NCBI RefSeq assembly: GCF_001651035.1
Contig: NZ_LXRG01000210.1
Coordinates: forward strand, 124,001-188,000
DNA from: Halomonas sp. ALS9
GTDB lineage: Bacteria > Pseudomonadota > Gammaproteobacteria > Pseudomonadales > Halomonadaceae
Direction of reading: 5' to 3'
Length of the DNA stretch: 64,000 nt
Both the position numbers and the translations under genes were made by a program. Below are positions 56,564 to 64,000 of the stretch, in pieces; position 1 is the stretch's first letter; each line of letters starts with the position of its first letter. The notes under the pieces were generated by a model. It made no database searches. It had not been told where the DNA came from and was given only the letters and a program-made list of their open reading frames with translations.

Positions 56564-59281
56564 ATGACTCAGGCCAAAACGACTTGCCCCTATTGCGGCG
56601 TTGGCTGTGGCGTGACGGCGACCGTTGAAGCGGGCACGCTAAGCGCTGTCGAGGGCGACCGCGAGCATCCGGCCAACTTCGGGCGGCTGTGTGTCAAAGG
56701 TTCTGCGCTACATGAAACCTTGGGCGAGCAGGGCCGCCTGACACATCCTCGGGTGGATGGTGTTGAGGTCTCCTGGGGCACTGCATTGAGCGCCACCGCT
56801 GATCGTTTGAATGACCTGCGGGCCGAGCACGGTAATCACTGCGTGGCAGCCTATCTCTCCGGCCAGTTGCTCACCGAAGACTACTACGTGGCCAATAAGT
56901 TGTTTAAAGGCTTTTTGGGCACACCTCATTTAGACACCAATTCGCGACTGTGCATGGCCTCGGCGGTGGTTGGCTACAAGCGCGCCTTCGGTGCCGATGC
57001 AGTGCCCTGTAACTACGAGGATTTGGAAGAGGCTGAGCTGGTCGTGCTGGTGGGATCCAACCTGGCTTGGAATCACCCAGTGCTCTACCAGCGCATTAAA
57101 GTCGCCAAAGAGCGCAATCCGCTGATGCGCTTGGTGGTGATCGACCCGCGGGTGACCGACAGCTGCGAAATTGCTGACCTTTACCTGGGCATAAAACCAG
57201 GCACAGATGCCTATCTGTTTAACGGCCTACTAACGTGGATGGCAAAGCGCCGCAAGCTCGATACTCTCTACCTTGAGCGCCACACCGAAGGCTTTGACGA
57301 GGCCCTGGAAGCCGCGCAGCAAACGACTGGCTCGGTGGCCGAGGTAGCGGCGGCCTGTGATGTTGACCCTGAGCGGCTGGAAACCTTCTATTACTGGTTC
57401 GCCAGCCAGCTGCATGTGGTCACGCTCTACTCCCAGGGCGTTAATCAATCCGCCAGCGGTACCGATAAGTGCAACGCGATTATTAACTGCCATCTGGCCG
57501 GCGGCAAAATCGGACTGCCGGGGGCTGGGCCGTTCTCAATTACCGGCCAGCCCAATGCCATGGGCGGCCGTGAAGTGGGCGGGTTGGCTAATCAGTTAGC
57601 TGCGCATATGGATTACCACACCCCAGGCGCTCTGGATCTGGTCAGCCGCTTCTGGGCTACCGACAGCCTGACGCCAAGTCTGCCGGAAGAACCGGGTTAC
57701 AAAGCCGTGGAGCTGTTTGAAGCCATTGAGCGCGGTGAGATAAAAGCGCTGTGGGTGATGGCGACTAACCCCGCCATCAGCCTGCCCGATGCCGCGCGGG
57801 TGCGTGCTGCGTTGGAGAAGTGCCCGCTGGTGATCGTTTCCGAGTGCGCGGCCCATACCGACCTGTTGCCCTACGCCGATATCGTGTTGCCCGCCTCGGG
57901 TTGGTCAGAAAAAGATGGCACCGTGACTAACTCCGAGCGGCGCATCTCCCGTCAGCGGGGCATGCTGCCGCCCCCAGGCGAGGCTCGCCACGACTGGTGG
58001 ATAATGTGCGAAGTGGCGAAACGATTGGGCTTTTCCGAGGCGTTTGACTACACCCACCCCTGGGAGATTTTCGACGAGCACGCCCGGCTCTCGGGGTTTG
58101 AAAATAACGGTTCGACTGACAGCCCAAAACGGCTGTTTGATATTTCGGGTTTGGTGGGTCTGGGCCGGGATGGCTATGACGCCTTGGCACCCATCCAATG
58201 GCCGGTCACAAAGGCCGCTCCCCATGGCACGGCACGGCTGTTTGAGGATGGCGAATTTGCCACCGCCAATGGTCGCGCCAAGCTGCTAGCGATCCATCCC
58301 CAAGGGCCTGAAAAGAGCCTTTGTGCCGCCTATCCGCTGCGTCTTAATACCGGCCGGATTCGTGATCAGTGGCACACCATGACCCGCACCGCGCGCTCAC
58401 CGCGGTTAATGAATCACCGCGCCGAACCCTTTATGGACGTGCACCCGGACGATGCCCATAGCGCCGGTGTCACCGATCAGGGGTTGGCGGTGCTAACCGC
58501 CGCGAAGGGCGAATTTCGCGCTCGGGTGCGGGTATCCAATGCCCAGCGCCGCGGTGAGATCTTTGTACCCATCCACTGGACTGACTGCTTCACCCAGCAG
58601 GCGAGAAGCAGCTCGCTGATCGACAGCATTATCGATCCGCTCTCTGGGCAACCGGAATCGAAGCACGGCGCCGTGGCGCTGGCGCCTCTTGCGACCGATT
58701 GGCAGGCCACCCTGCTGGTCGCGGAGGGAGTAACGGAATCAACGCCGTGGTGCACCAGTGCCTACTGGACACGTATTCCCATGCGCGGCTGCCAGCGTTG
58801 GCAGCTTGCCCATACGCAGTCGGTTAATGACTGGTTGGCGCAGCTTAAAACATGGCTGCCCGGCGATGTATCGGTCGTCAGCCAAGACCCGACTAACGGA
58901 CGGCTGCGCGCCGCCTGCGTGAAAAACGATCAACTGCGTTGGTGGCTGATGGTTGGCCCACCCAAAGAGTTGCCAGGGTTAGCGTGGCTGGAAGCACGAT
59001 TTAACGACTTGGTGCTAAGCGATAGCCACCGCCGCCGCCTATTGGCGGGCTGCGACGACGGCGCTGCGGATACCGGCCCGGTGGTATGCAGTTGCCACCA
59101 AGTGGGCCAAACCACCATCGTCAATGCCATCCGCGAGGGTGACACCAGCGTAGAAGCGTTGGGCGCAAGGCTCGCCTGCGGCACCCAGTGCGGTAGCTGT
59201 ATTCCCGAATTGAAATCACTGATTGAAGAGGAGCGGCCCAATGCCCGCACTAAGCAACCCCTTGCTACAGAAGTGGTTTAA
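56564..59281 (+). CDS. nasA: Assimilatory nitrate reductase catalytic subunit
   Basis: 905 residues. The N-terminal [4Fe-4S] site is CPYCGVGC (Cys8, Cys11, Cys15) with a later LCVKG. The molybdopterin-guanine dinucleotide domains show YLSGQLLTEDYYVANKLFKGF, GSNLAWNHPVLYQRI, GQPNAMGGREVGGLANQL and NTGRIRDQWHTMTRT. A C-terminal BFD-like [2Fe-2S] domain (VCSCHQVGQTTIVNAIREG...CGTQCGSC) distinguishes this NasA type. It reduces nitrate to nitrite in the cytoplasm, taking electrons from the NasB-like protein. AGGAG precedes the ATG and the leader upstream probably controls it. Confidence 0.95.
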   Translation: MTQAKTTCPYCGVGCGVTATVEAGTLSAVEGDREHPANFGRLCVKGSALHETLGEQGRLTHPRVDGVEVSWGTALSATADRLNDLRAEHGNHCVAAYLSGQLLTEDYYVANKLFKGFLGTPHLDTNSRLCMASAVVGYKRAFGADAVPCNYEDLEEAELVVLVGSNLAWNHPVLYQRIKVAKERNPLMRLVVIDPRVTDSCEIADLYLGIKPGTDAYLFNGLLTWMAKRRKLDTLYLERHTEGFDEALEAAQQTTGSVAEVAAACDVDPERLETFYYWFASQLHVVTLYSQGVNQSASGTDKCNAIINCHLAGGKIGLPGAGPFSITGQPNAMGGREVGGLANQLAAHMDYHTPGALDLVSRFWATDSLTPSLPEEPGYKAVELFEAIERGEIKALWVMATNPAISLPDAARVRAALEKCPLVIVSECAAHTDLLPYADIVLPASGWSEKDGTVTNSERRISRQRGMLPPPGEARHDWWIMCEVAKRLGFSEAFDYTHPWEIFDEHARLSGFENNGSTDSPKRLFDISGLVGLGRDGYDALAPIQWPVTKAAPHGTARLFEDGEFATANGRAKLLAIHPQGPEKSLCAAYPLRLNTGRIRDQWHTMTRTARSPRLMNHRAEPFMDVHPDDAHSAGVTDQGLAVLTAAKGEFRARVRVSNAQRRGEIFVPIHWTDCFTQQARSSSLIDSIIDPLSGQPESKHGAVALAPLATDWQATLLVAEGVTESTPWCTSAYWTRIPMRGCQRWQLAHTQSVNDWLAQLKTWLPGDVSVVSQDPTNGRLRAACVKNDQLRWWLMVGPPKELPGLAWLEARFNDLVLSDSHRRRLLAGCDDGAADTGPVVCSCHQVGQTTIVNAIREGDTSVEALGARLACGTQCGSCIPELKSLIEEERPNARTKQPLATEVV

Positions 59282-60143
59282 CGCCTTTATGCGCTTGTCG
59301 CACCGTGCCCGCCTACCATCGGCTCGCCATGCTGACGAGTTACGTGTGCCGCTGCGGGGGGGGCTGGATAAGTGCCGCGCCGGGCAGGTCTATTTAGTTG
59401 GCGCAGGCAGCGGTTATGCCGAGCTGCTAACCCTCAAGGCCGCACGCCTACTGATGCAGGCGGACGCCGTGGTGTATGACCGCTTGGTAGGTGATGACGT
59501 GCTGGCGCTGATTCCTAGCAGCAGCGAGCGCTACTACGTGGGCAAAGCCCGCGGTCATCACAGCGTACCCCAAGCTGAGATCGGCGAGCTGATGGTAAAG
59601 CTCGCCCGCGAAGGCAAATCGGTGGTGCGTCTGAAGGGCGGTGACCCGGCAGTATTTGCACGGATGGGCGAAGAGCTGGATGCTCTGGCCGCCGCCCAGG
59701 TGCCTGCTGCCATCGTACCGGGGATTACCGCCGCCTCTGCTGCGGCCGCCTGCATGGGCATTCCGCTCACCGATCGCGGCCATGCCCAGCAGCTGCGCTT
59801 TGTGACTGCCCAACTATGTCGTGAAGACGGCACGCCGGATTGGGGGTCGCTGGCACGCAAGGATGAAACCCTGGTGTTTTATATGGGGCTTTCCAAGGTC
59901 GACGCAATTTGCCACGGGCTGCGCCTGGCAGGCCTGCCGGATGAGTGGCCGATCATGCTGGTGGCCAACGCCAGTCAGCCCGAGCAGCAGTCGCTGGTGG
60001 GCACGCTTGCGGACATGCCCGAGCAGCTTGCCGCCTCCCCCTTGCCATCACCCTGCTTGATTGTGGTGGGCAGCGTTGTTCAGCGAGTCGCCACCACGCC
60101 TGCTGTAAAAATCACTGATGTTTGCGCTGCACCTCTCATCTGA
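59241..60143 (+). CDS. cobA: Uroporphyrinogen-III C-methyltransferase
   Basis: 300 residues with the SUMT motifs VYLVGAGSGYAELLTLKAARLLMQADAVVYDRLV, RLKGGDPAVFARMGEE, VPGITAASAAAACMGIPLTDRG and LVFYMGL. It makes precorrin-2, the first step to the siroheme that NirB needs. The ATG at 59241 has GAGGAG 7 nt upstream and overlaps the nasA 3' end by 41 bases, so the two are cotranscribed and probably coupled. No CysG-type dehydrogenase domain is fused. Confidence 0.94.
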   Translation: MPALSNPLLQKWFNAFMRLSHRARLPSARHADELRVPLRGGLDKCRAGQVYLVGAGSGYAELLTLKAARLLMQADAVVYDRLVGDDVLALIPSSSERYYVGKARGHHSVPQAEIGELMVKLAREGKSVVRLKGGDPAVFARMGEELDALAAAQVPAAIVPGITAASAAAACMGIPLTDRGHAQQLRFVTAQLCREDGTPDWGSLARKDETLVFYMGLSKVDAICHGLRLAGLPDEWPIMLVANASQPEQQSLVGTLADMPEQLAASPLPSPCLIVVGSVVQRVATTPAVKITDVCAAPLI

Positions 60144-60175
60144 CCCTGAAACTCACAACAAAGGAAACGCACTCT

Positions 60176-60985
60176 ATGTCCTATTTATTGCCTGCCGAAT
60201 TTGCCACCAAGATGGTCGATGCCGGTGAAGCAAAGCTGCATATGTCTACTCGCGATGCGCTGATTCGTGCTTTTATGGCGGGAGCCATTTTGGCCATCGC
60301 GGCAGTGTTTGCGGTGACCGTGGCAGTGCAAACCGGCTACCCGATTATCGGCGCTATTCTATTTCCCGTGGGGTTCTCAATTCTTTACCTGATGGGGTTT
60401 GATCTGTTGACCGGGGTGTTTGTGTTAACCCCGCTGGCGTGGCTGGATAAGCGGCCTGGCGTGACGATTAACCGTATTCTCAAGCACTGGGGCATTGTGT
60501 TTGTGGGTAATTTTGGTGGGGCATTAACGGTCGCTTTTCTGATGGCGATTGTGTTTACCTACGGCTTTAGCACCGAACCTAGCGAAGTCGGGCGGGTGAT
60601 CGGTGAAGTGGGGGAAGGGCGCACCGTGGGGTATAAAGAGTACGGTGCTGGCGGCATGGCGACGATTTTTATCCGCGGTGTATTGTGTAACTGGATGGTC
60701 TCGCTGGGCGTGGTGGGGGCGATGATTTCAACCACGGTGAGCGGCAAGGTAATTGCAATGTGGATGCCGATTATGCTGTTCTTCGGCATGGGCTTTGAGC
60801 ACTCGGTGGTCAACATGTTCCTGTTCCCCTCCGGGCTGATGATGGGCGGTAATTTCTCGATTATGGATTACCTGATCTGGAACGAAATACCGGTAGTGTT
60901 GGGTAACTTAATTGGTGGTTTGGCATTAACCGGCCTGACGCTCTACACCACCCACGTACGTACCGCGCCGCAAAAAGCCCTCTGA
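60176..60985 (+). CDS. Formate/nitrite transporter family channel
   Basis: 269 residues with six membrane segments and FNT features: LLPAEFATKMVDAGEAKLHMSTRDALIRAFMAGAILAIAAVFAV, the repeat break LMGFDLLTGVFVLTPLAWLDKRPGV, RGVLCNWMVSLGV and FEHSVVNMFLFPSGLMMGG. In this operon it is likely a nitrite (NirC-like) or nitrate/nitrite channel of the inner membrane. The ATG at 60176 with AAGGAA upstream is preferred to an earlier frame start within cobA. A strong terminator follows. Confidence 0.9.
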   Translation: MSYLLPAEFATKMVDAGEAKLHMSTRDALIRAFMAGAILAIAAVFAVTVAVQTGYPIIGAILFPVGFSILYLMGFDLLTGVFVLTPLAWLDKRPGVTINRILKHWGIVFVGNFGGALTVAFLMAIVFTYGFSTEPSEVGRVIGEVGEGRTVGYKEYGAGGMATIFIRGVLCNWMVSLGVVGAMISTTVSGKVIAMWMPIMLFFGMGFEHSVVNMFLFPSGLMMGGNFSIMDYLIWNEIPVVLGNLIGGLALTGLTLYTTHVRTAPQKAL

Positions 60986-61013
60986 TTTGATAGGCAGTAG
61001 TTTGTCGTTAACC

Positions 61014-61042
61014 AAGCCTTCGCTCCGGCGGAGGCTTTTTTT
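61014..61042 (+). terminator. Intrinsic terminator after FNT channel gene
   Basis: AAGCCTTCGC (61014-61023) pairs with GCGGAGGCTT (61028-61037) over a 4-nt loop (one G-U pair) and is followed by a T run to 61042. It may be partly read through into the kinase gene 13 nt later. Confidence 0.9.
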
Positions 61043-61054
61043 AGGGGAAGCATA

Positions 61055-62770
61055 ATGGCAGCGCTGACCATTTCGCTCGGCCAGCACTCTGATAAAGGGC
61101 GCAAGCCAAGCAATCAGGATTTTTATGGCGCTTACCTGCCCAGCGAACCCTTGCGCGCCACCAAGGGCATTGCGATCGCGTTAGCCGATGGAATTAGCAG
61201 CAGCGAAGTGAGCCGCGAGGCCAGTGAAGCAGCGGTGGGCGGCTTCTTGACGGACTACTACGCTACCCCAGCAACGTGGGCGGTTAAAACCTCCGCCCAG
61301 CGGGTGCTGCAGGCCACCAATGCATGGCTATACGCCCAAACTCGACAGAGCCAATACCGCTACAATCTTGACCGTGGCTATGTGTGCACCTTGAGCGCGA
61401 TGGTGATTAAATCCACTACCGCGCACCTGTTTCATGTGGGCGATAGCCGTATCTATCAGCTTTCCGGTAATACGCTGGAGCCGTTGACCGAGGATCACCG
61501 CTTCTGGGCCTCGCGGGAGGTCAGTCATTTAAGCCGTGCCATGGGAGCTGGTCAGCACCTGGAGTTGGATTACCGCGCGGTATCGTTAAATGCAGGTGAT
61601 GTGTTTCTACTCGCCACCGATGGCGTTTATGAGTGGCTGACTGACGCCGAAATGGCTGCGCTGATTTATGCCCACTGGGGGGATCTGGACGCGGCAGCTG
61701 AGGCACTGATCGCCGCCGCCCTCGACAATGGCAGCGATGACAACCTCACCGCACAGATTGTGCGCATTGATAGCCTGCCAGAGCGCCATTCCAATGAGCT
61801 TTACGCGGCGCTTGGCGCGTTACCGCAGCCGCCTGAGTTGCGCGAGGGGAGCGAGCTGGATGGCTATCGCATTGTGCGTCAACTGCATGCCAGCAGCCGT
61901 AGCCATGTGTTTCTGGCAGAAGAAGTAGAGAGCGGTGAGAAAGTAGCGCTGAAAACGCTTTCGACCGAGTTAAGCCAAGACCCGGTAAGCATTGAGCGGT
62001 TTGTGCGTGAGGAGTGGATTGCCCGGCGCATTGATAATGTGCACGTGCTAAAAGCGCCCGTGCAACAGCGGCCACGCCACTACCTGTACACCGTGCTGGC
62101 GTATATCGAAGGGCAAACCCTGACCCAGTGGATGCGCGACCATCCTGACGCTGATTTAGCCAGCGTACGTCCGATTGTCGAGCAGATCGCCAAAGGGCTG
62201 CGCGCCTTTCATCGGCTGGAAATGCTGCACCAGGATTTGCGCCCCGACAACGTTATGATTGATGGCCACGGCACGGTGAAGCTGATTGATTTTGGTGCTG
62301 CCAAGGTGGCGGGGATCGCCGAAGAGGGCAGTGCGGCTAGCGACGATATTCTAGGCACCGCCCAGTATACTGCGCCGGAGTATTTTCTCGGGGAAGGCGG
62401 CACGCCCCGTTCGGATCAATACTCCCTGGCGGTGATTACCTATCAAATGCTAACCGGCACGCTACCCTACGGCACTGAGGTGGCCAAGACCCGCACCCGG
62501 GCAGCGCAGCATAAGCTTGCCTATCAGTCAGCGCTTAGTGAAAACCGCGAACTGCCCGCCTGGGTGGATGAGGTGCTCAAAAAGGCGCTGCATCCCAGCC
62601 CCCATAAACGTTTCCCGGCGCTTTCGGAGCTTATCTTCGAGCTACGCTCACCAAGCTCAGACATGCTGAAGCGCGCACAGTTACCGCTGATGGAGCGAGA
62701 CCCTGTGCTGTTCTGGAAGGGCGTGTCGCTATTGTTGGCTATTGTGGTGTTTGCCCTGTTAGTGCGTTAA
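61055..62770 (+). CDS. Fused PP2C phosphatase and serine/threonine kinase
   Basis: 571 residues. The PP2C domain (about 5-235) shows IALADGISSSEVS, HVGDSRIYQLSG, LLATDGVYEWL and SDDNLTAQIV. The kinase domain (about 262-530) has the ATP lysine VALKTL, the catalytic loop HQDLRPDNVMI, DFGAAKVAG and APEYFLGEG. A single C-terminal membrane helix (FWKGVSLLLAIVVFALLV) anchors it to the inner membrane facing the cytoplasm. Pseudomonas carries a similar fusion next to nirBD/nasA, so a role in nitrate assimilation or uptake control is likely, though the target is unknown. Confidence 0.92.
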   Translation: MAALTISLGQHSDKGRKPSNQDFYGAYLPSEPLRATKGIAIALADGISSSEVSREASEAAVGGFLTDYYATPATWAVKTSAQRVLQATNAWLYAQTRQSQYRYNLDRGYVCTLSAMVIKSTTAHLFHVGDSRIYQLSGNTLEPLTEDHRFWASREVSHLSRAMGAGQHLELDYRAVSLNAGDVFLLATDGVYEWLTDAEMAALIYAHWGDLDAAAEALIAAALDNGSDDNLTAQIVRIDSLPERHSNELYAALGALPQPPELREGSELDGYRIVRQLHASSRSHVFLAEEVESGEKVALKTLSTELSQDPVSIERFVREEWIARRIDNVHVLKAPVQQRPRHYLYTVLAYIEGQTLTQWMRDHPDADLASVRPIVEQIAKGLRAFHRLEMLHQDLRPDNVMIDGHGTVKLIDFGAAKVAGIAEEGSAASDDILGTAQYTAPEYFLGEGGTPRSDQYSLAVITYQMLTGTLPYGTEVAKTRTRAAQHKLAYQSALSENRELPAWVDEVLKKALHPSPHKRFPALSELIFELRSPSSDMLKRAQLPLMERDPVLFWKGVSLLLAIVVFALLVR

Positions 62771-62787
62771 GAAGGGGGGCAATGTTA

Positions 62788-64000
62788 TCAGCGGGCATCG
62801 TCAAAACGGTCAACCCGGCGCAAAGTTGGGAACAGCTTCATCCAGGCACCGACCACCGCCAAAGTGCCCACGCCGCCAATGATAGCTGCGGGCACTACGC
62901 CAAACCCTGCCGCCATACTGCCCGCACGGAACTCGCCAAGCTCATTGCTGGAACCGATAAACAGCATGTTGACCGCATTCACGCGGCCGCGCATCTCATC
63001 CGGGGTGGCAAGCTGAATCAGCGTCATGCGCACATAGACGCTAATCATATCGGCGGCACCCGCCACCAACATGGCTATCAGGGAAAGCCAAAAAATCGTT
63101 GAAAAAGCGAACACTAAATTGGCAACGCCGAAAACGGCTACTGCCATAAACATGACCAAACCAGCACGGCGCTTAATACCACGAATGCCTAAGTAGAGCC
63201 CCATGAGGAGGGCGCCCACGGCAATAGCGCTACGCAGCGCGCCTAACCCTTCAGGCCCAACGTGAAGCACTTCCTGTGCGTAGATAGGTAGCAGCGCTAC
63301 GACGCCGCCTAATAGCACTGCGAACAGATCCAACGAAATGGCGCCCAAAATAATCGGCTGATAGCGGATATAACGAATGCCCGCGGTAAAGCGCTTTATG
63401 GCAGTGCTTTCCAGTATTTTGGCGGTTTCAGCGTAGCGAATAGGCACCGGGAGCAGCAGCACGAGTGCCGCAATAAAACAGCCCAAGCACACGCTGTATG
63501 CGAGGCTGCCACCGCCTAACCCATAAAGAATGCCGCCCAATAATGGGCCGGCAATCACGGCAATTTTCATGATAGAGCTATTCAAGGCAATCGCTGAGGC
63601 CAGCTGCGCTCGTGGCACAATATTGGGCAGCAGGCTTTGTAAGGCAGGGCCGGTAAAGGCGCGTGCAGCACCAAACAGCGCCAGAACTGCGTAATAGCCG
63701 CCCACATTATGACTTTCATTCAGCGAAAGGGTCAGCAGCAGGGTGCTGCATAGCCCTTGCACCATCCAGCTAAGCTGCAAAATACGTTTGCGCGAGAAGC
63801 GATCAACGAAATCCCCTGCAGGTAGCAGCAATAACACCATGGGCAGGAACTGCGCCAACCCCACATAGGCCAACGCCATCGGGTCGCGGGTTATATCGTA
63901 AACCTGCCAAGCCACTACGATGGCCTGAATTTGCATAGCAAATACCGCGGCTAGCCGCGACAGCAAAAAACTTAAAAAGCCCGGTTGGCGGTGAAGCGGA
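62788..64000 (-). CDS. Major facilitator superfamily transporter (5' end outside window)
   Basis: The frame is open to the window edge, so the N-terminus is missing; visible upstream residues read PLHRQPGFLSFLLSRLAAVFAMQ. About eleven membrane segments are seen, with a motif A variant GDFVDRFSRKRIL. Its sequence style (VAWQVYDITRDPMALAYVGLAQFLP) resembles the enterobactin exporter-like (EntS) and related drug-efflux group. The substrate is unknown. It converges with the kinase gene. Confidence 0.88.
   Translation of the reverse strand, partial: PLHRQPGFLSFLLSRLAAVFAMQIQAIVVAWQVYDITRDPMALAYVGLAQFLPMVLLLLPAGDFVDRFSRKRILQLSWMVQGLCSTLLLTLSLNESHNVGGYYAVLALFGAARAFTGPALQSLLPNIVPRAQLASAIALNSSIMKIAVIAGPLLGGILYGLGGGSLAYSVCLGCFIAALVLLLPVPIRYAETAKILESTAIKRFTAGIRYIRYQPIILGAISLDLFAVLLGGVVALLPIYAQEVLHVGPEGLGALRSAIAVGALLMGLYLGIRGIKRRAGLVMFMAVAVFGVANLVFAFSTIFWLSLIAMLVAGAADMISVYVRMTLIQLATPDEMRGRVNAVNMLFIGSSNELGEFRAGSMAAGFGVVPAAIIGGVGTLAVVGAWMKLFPTLRRVDRFDDAR

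Noticed and set aside
1..64000. Insertion sequences, integrases, tRNA or rRNA genes
   Set aside because: No transposase, integrase or tRNA/rRNA-like sequence was noticed on reading; a tRNAscan or IS search was not possible here.

Overview
The window looks like a chromosomal segment of a moderately GC-rich, probably halophilic gammaproteobacterium. The style of SpeG, LoiP, NirB/NasA, the TRAP transporters and the FecI/FecR system suggests Halomonadaceae (Halomonas-like). This is inference; no rRNA or other taxonomic marker lies in the window. Several AT-richer islands (TonB receptor barrel, FhuD-like gene, pectin/uronate genes, T6SS immunity region) interrupt GC-richer backbone genes, which suggests accessory gene traffic.

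Layout. 1-6.7 kb: end of a cyclic-peptide/siderophore-type ABC exporter, a higBA toxin-antitoxin pair, then an iron-starvation cell-surface signalling unit (ECF sigma factor behind a Fur-box promoter, FecR-like anti-sigma, STN-containing TonB receptor) and a lone FhuD-like binding protein. 6.9-13.4 kb: housekeeping and accessory genes (LysE exporter, ltaE, DAO-type oxidoreductase, speG, loiP, metallophosphoesterase). The gap in this stretch hides a decayed speG copy and two paralogous 37-38 residue peptide genes, one preceded by an array of TGTTGTAAAA repeats.

13.5-34.4 kb: a pectin/galacturonate/glucarate catabolic island. A PL9 pectate lyase, an esterase, a KdgM-type porin, a TRAP transporter and a sodium symporter would supply sugar acids. 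Udh, the lactone isomerase (Gli), the lactone cycloisomerase (Gci) and glucarate dehydratase (GudD) converge on 5-keto-4-deoxyglucarate. Two KdgD paralogues and a ketoglutaric semialdehyde dehydrogenase carry this to 2-oxoglutarate. A FadR-type regulator is encoded inside the island, and a shared 19-bp operator-like motif (TTGTATGATGTATTACATA and variants) occurs at six promoters.

34.4-40.2 kb: dpkA, an AEC transporter, a MocR-type regulator, an MFS pump and a CDF transporter. 40.3-51.4 kb: a type VI secretion vgrG island with a DUF4123 adaptor, a VasX/BTH_I2691-like pore-forming effector and an array of membrane immunity-like genes. It has orphan copies of the effector's last codons, a tandem immunity-gene duplication broken at a poly-G tract, and a decayed hydrolase gene. 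51.4-62.8 kb: assimilatory nitrate/nitrite reduction (nirD, nirB, a NasB-like reductase, nasA, cobA, a FNT nitrite channel, a PP2C-kinase fusion). The two divergent operons each start with a hairpin-plus-terminator leader sharing GGCAACGACG, consistent with ANTAR (NasT/NasR) antitermination. The window ends inside an MFS transporter.
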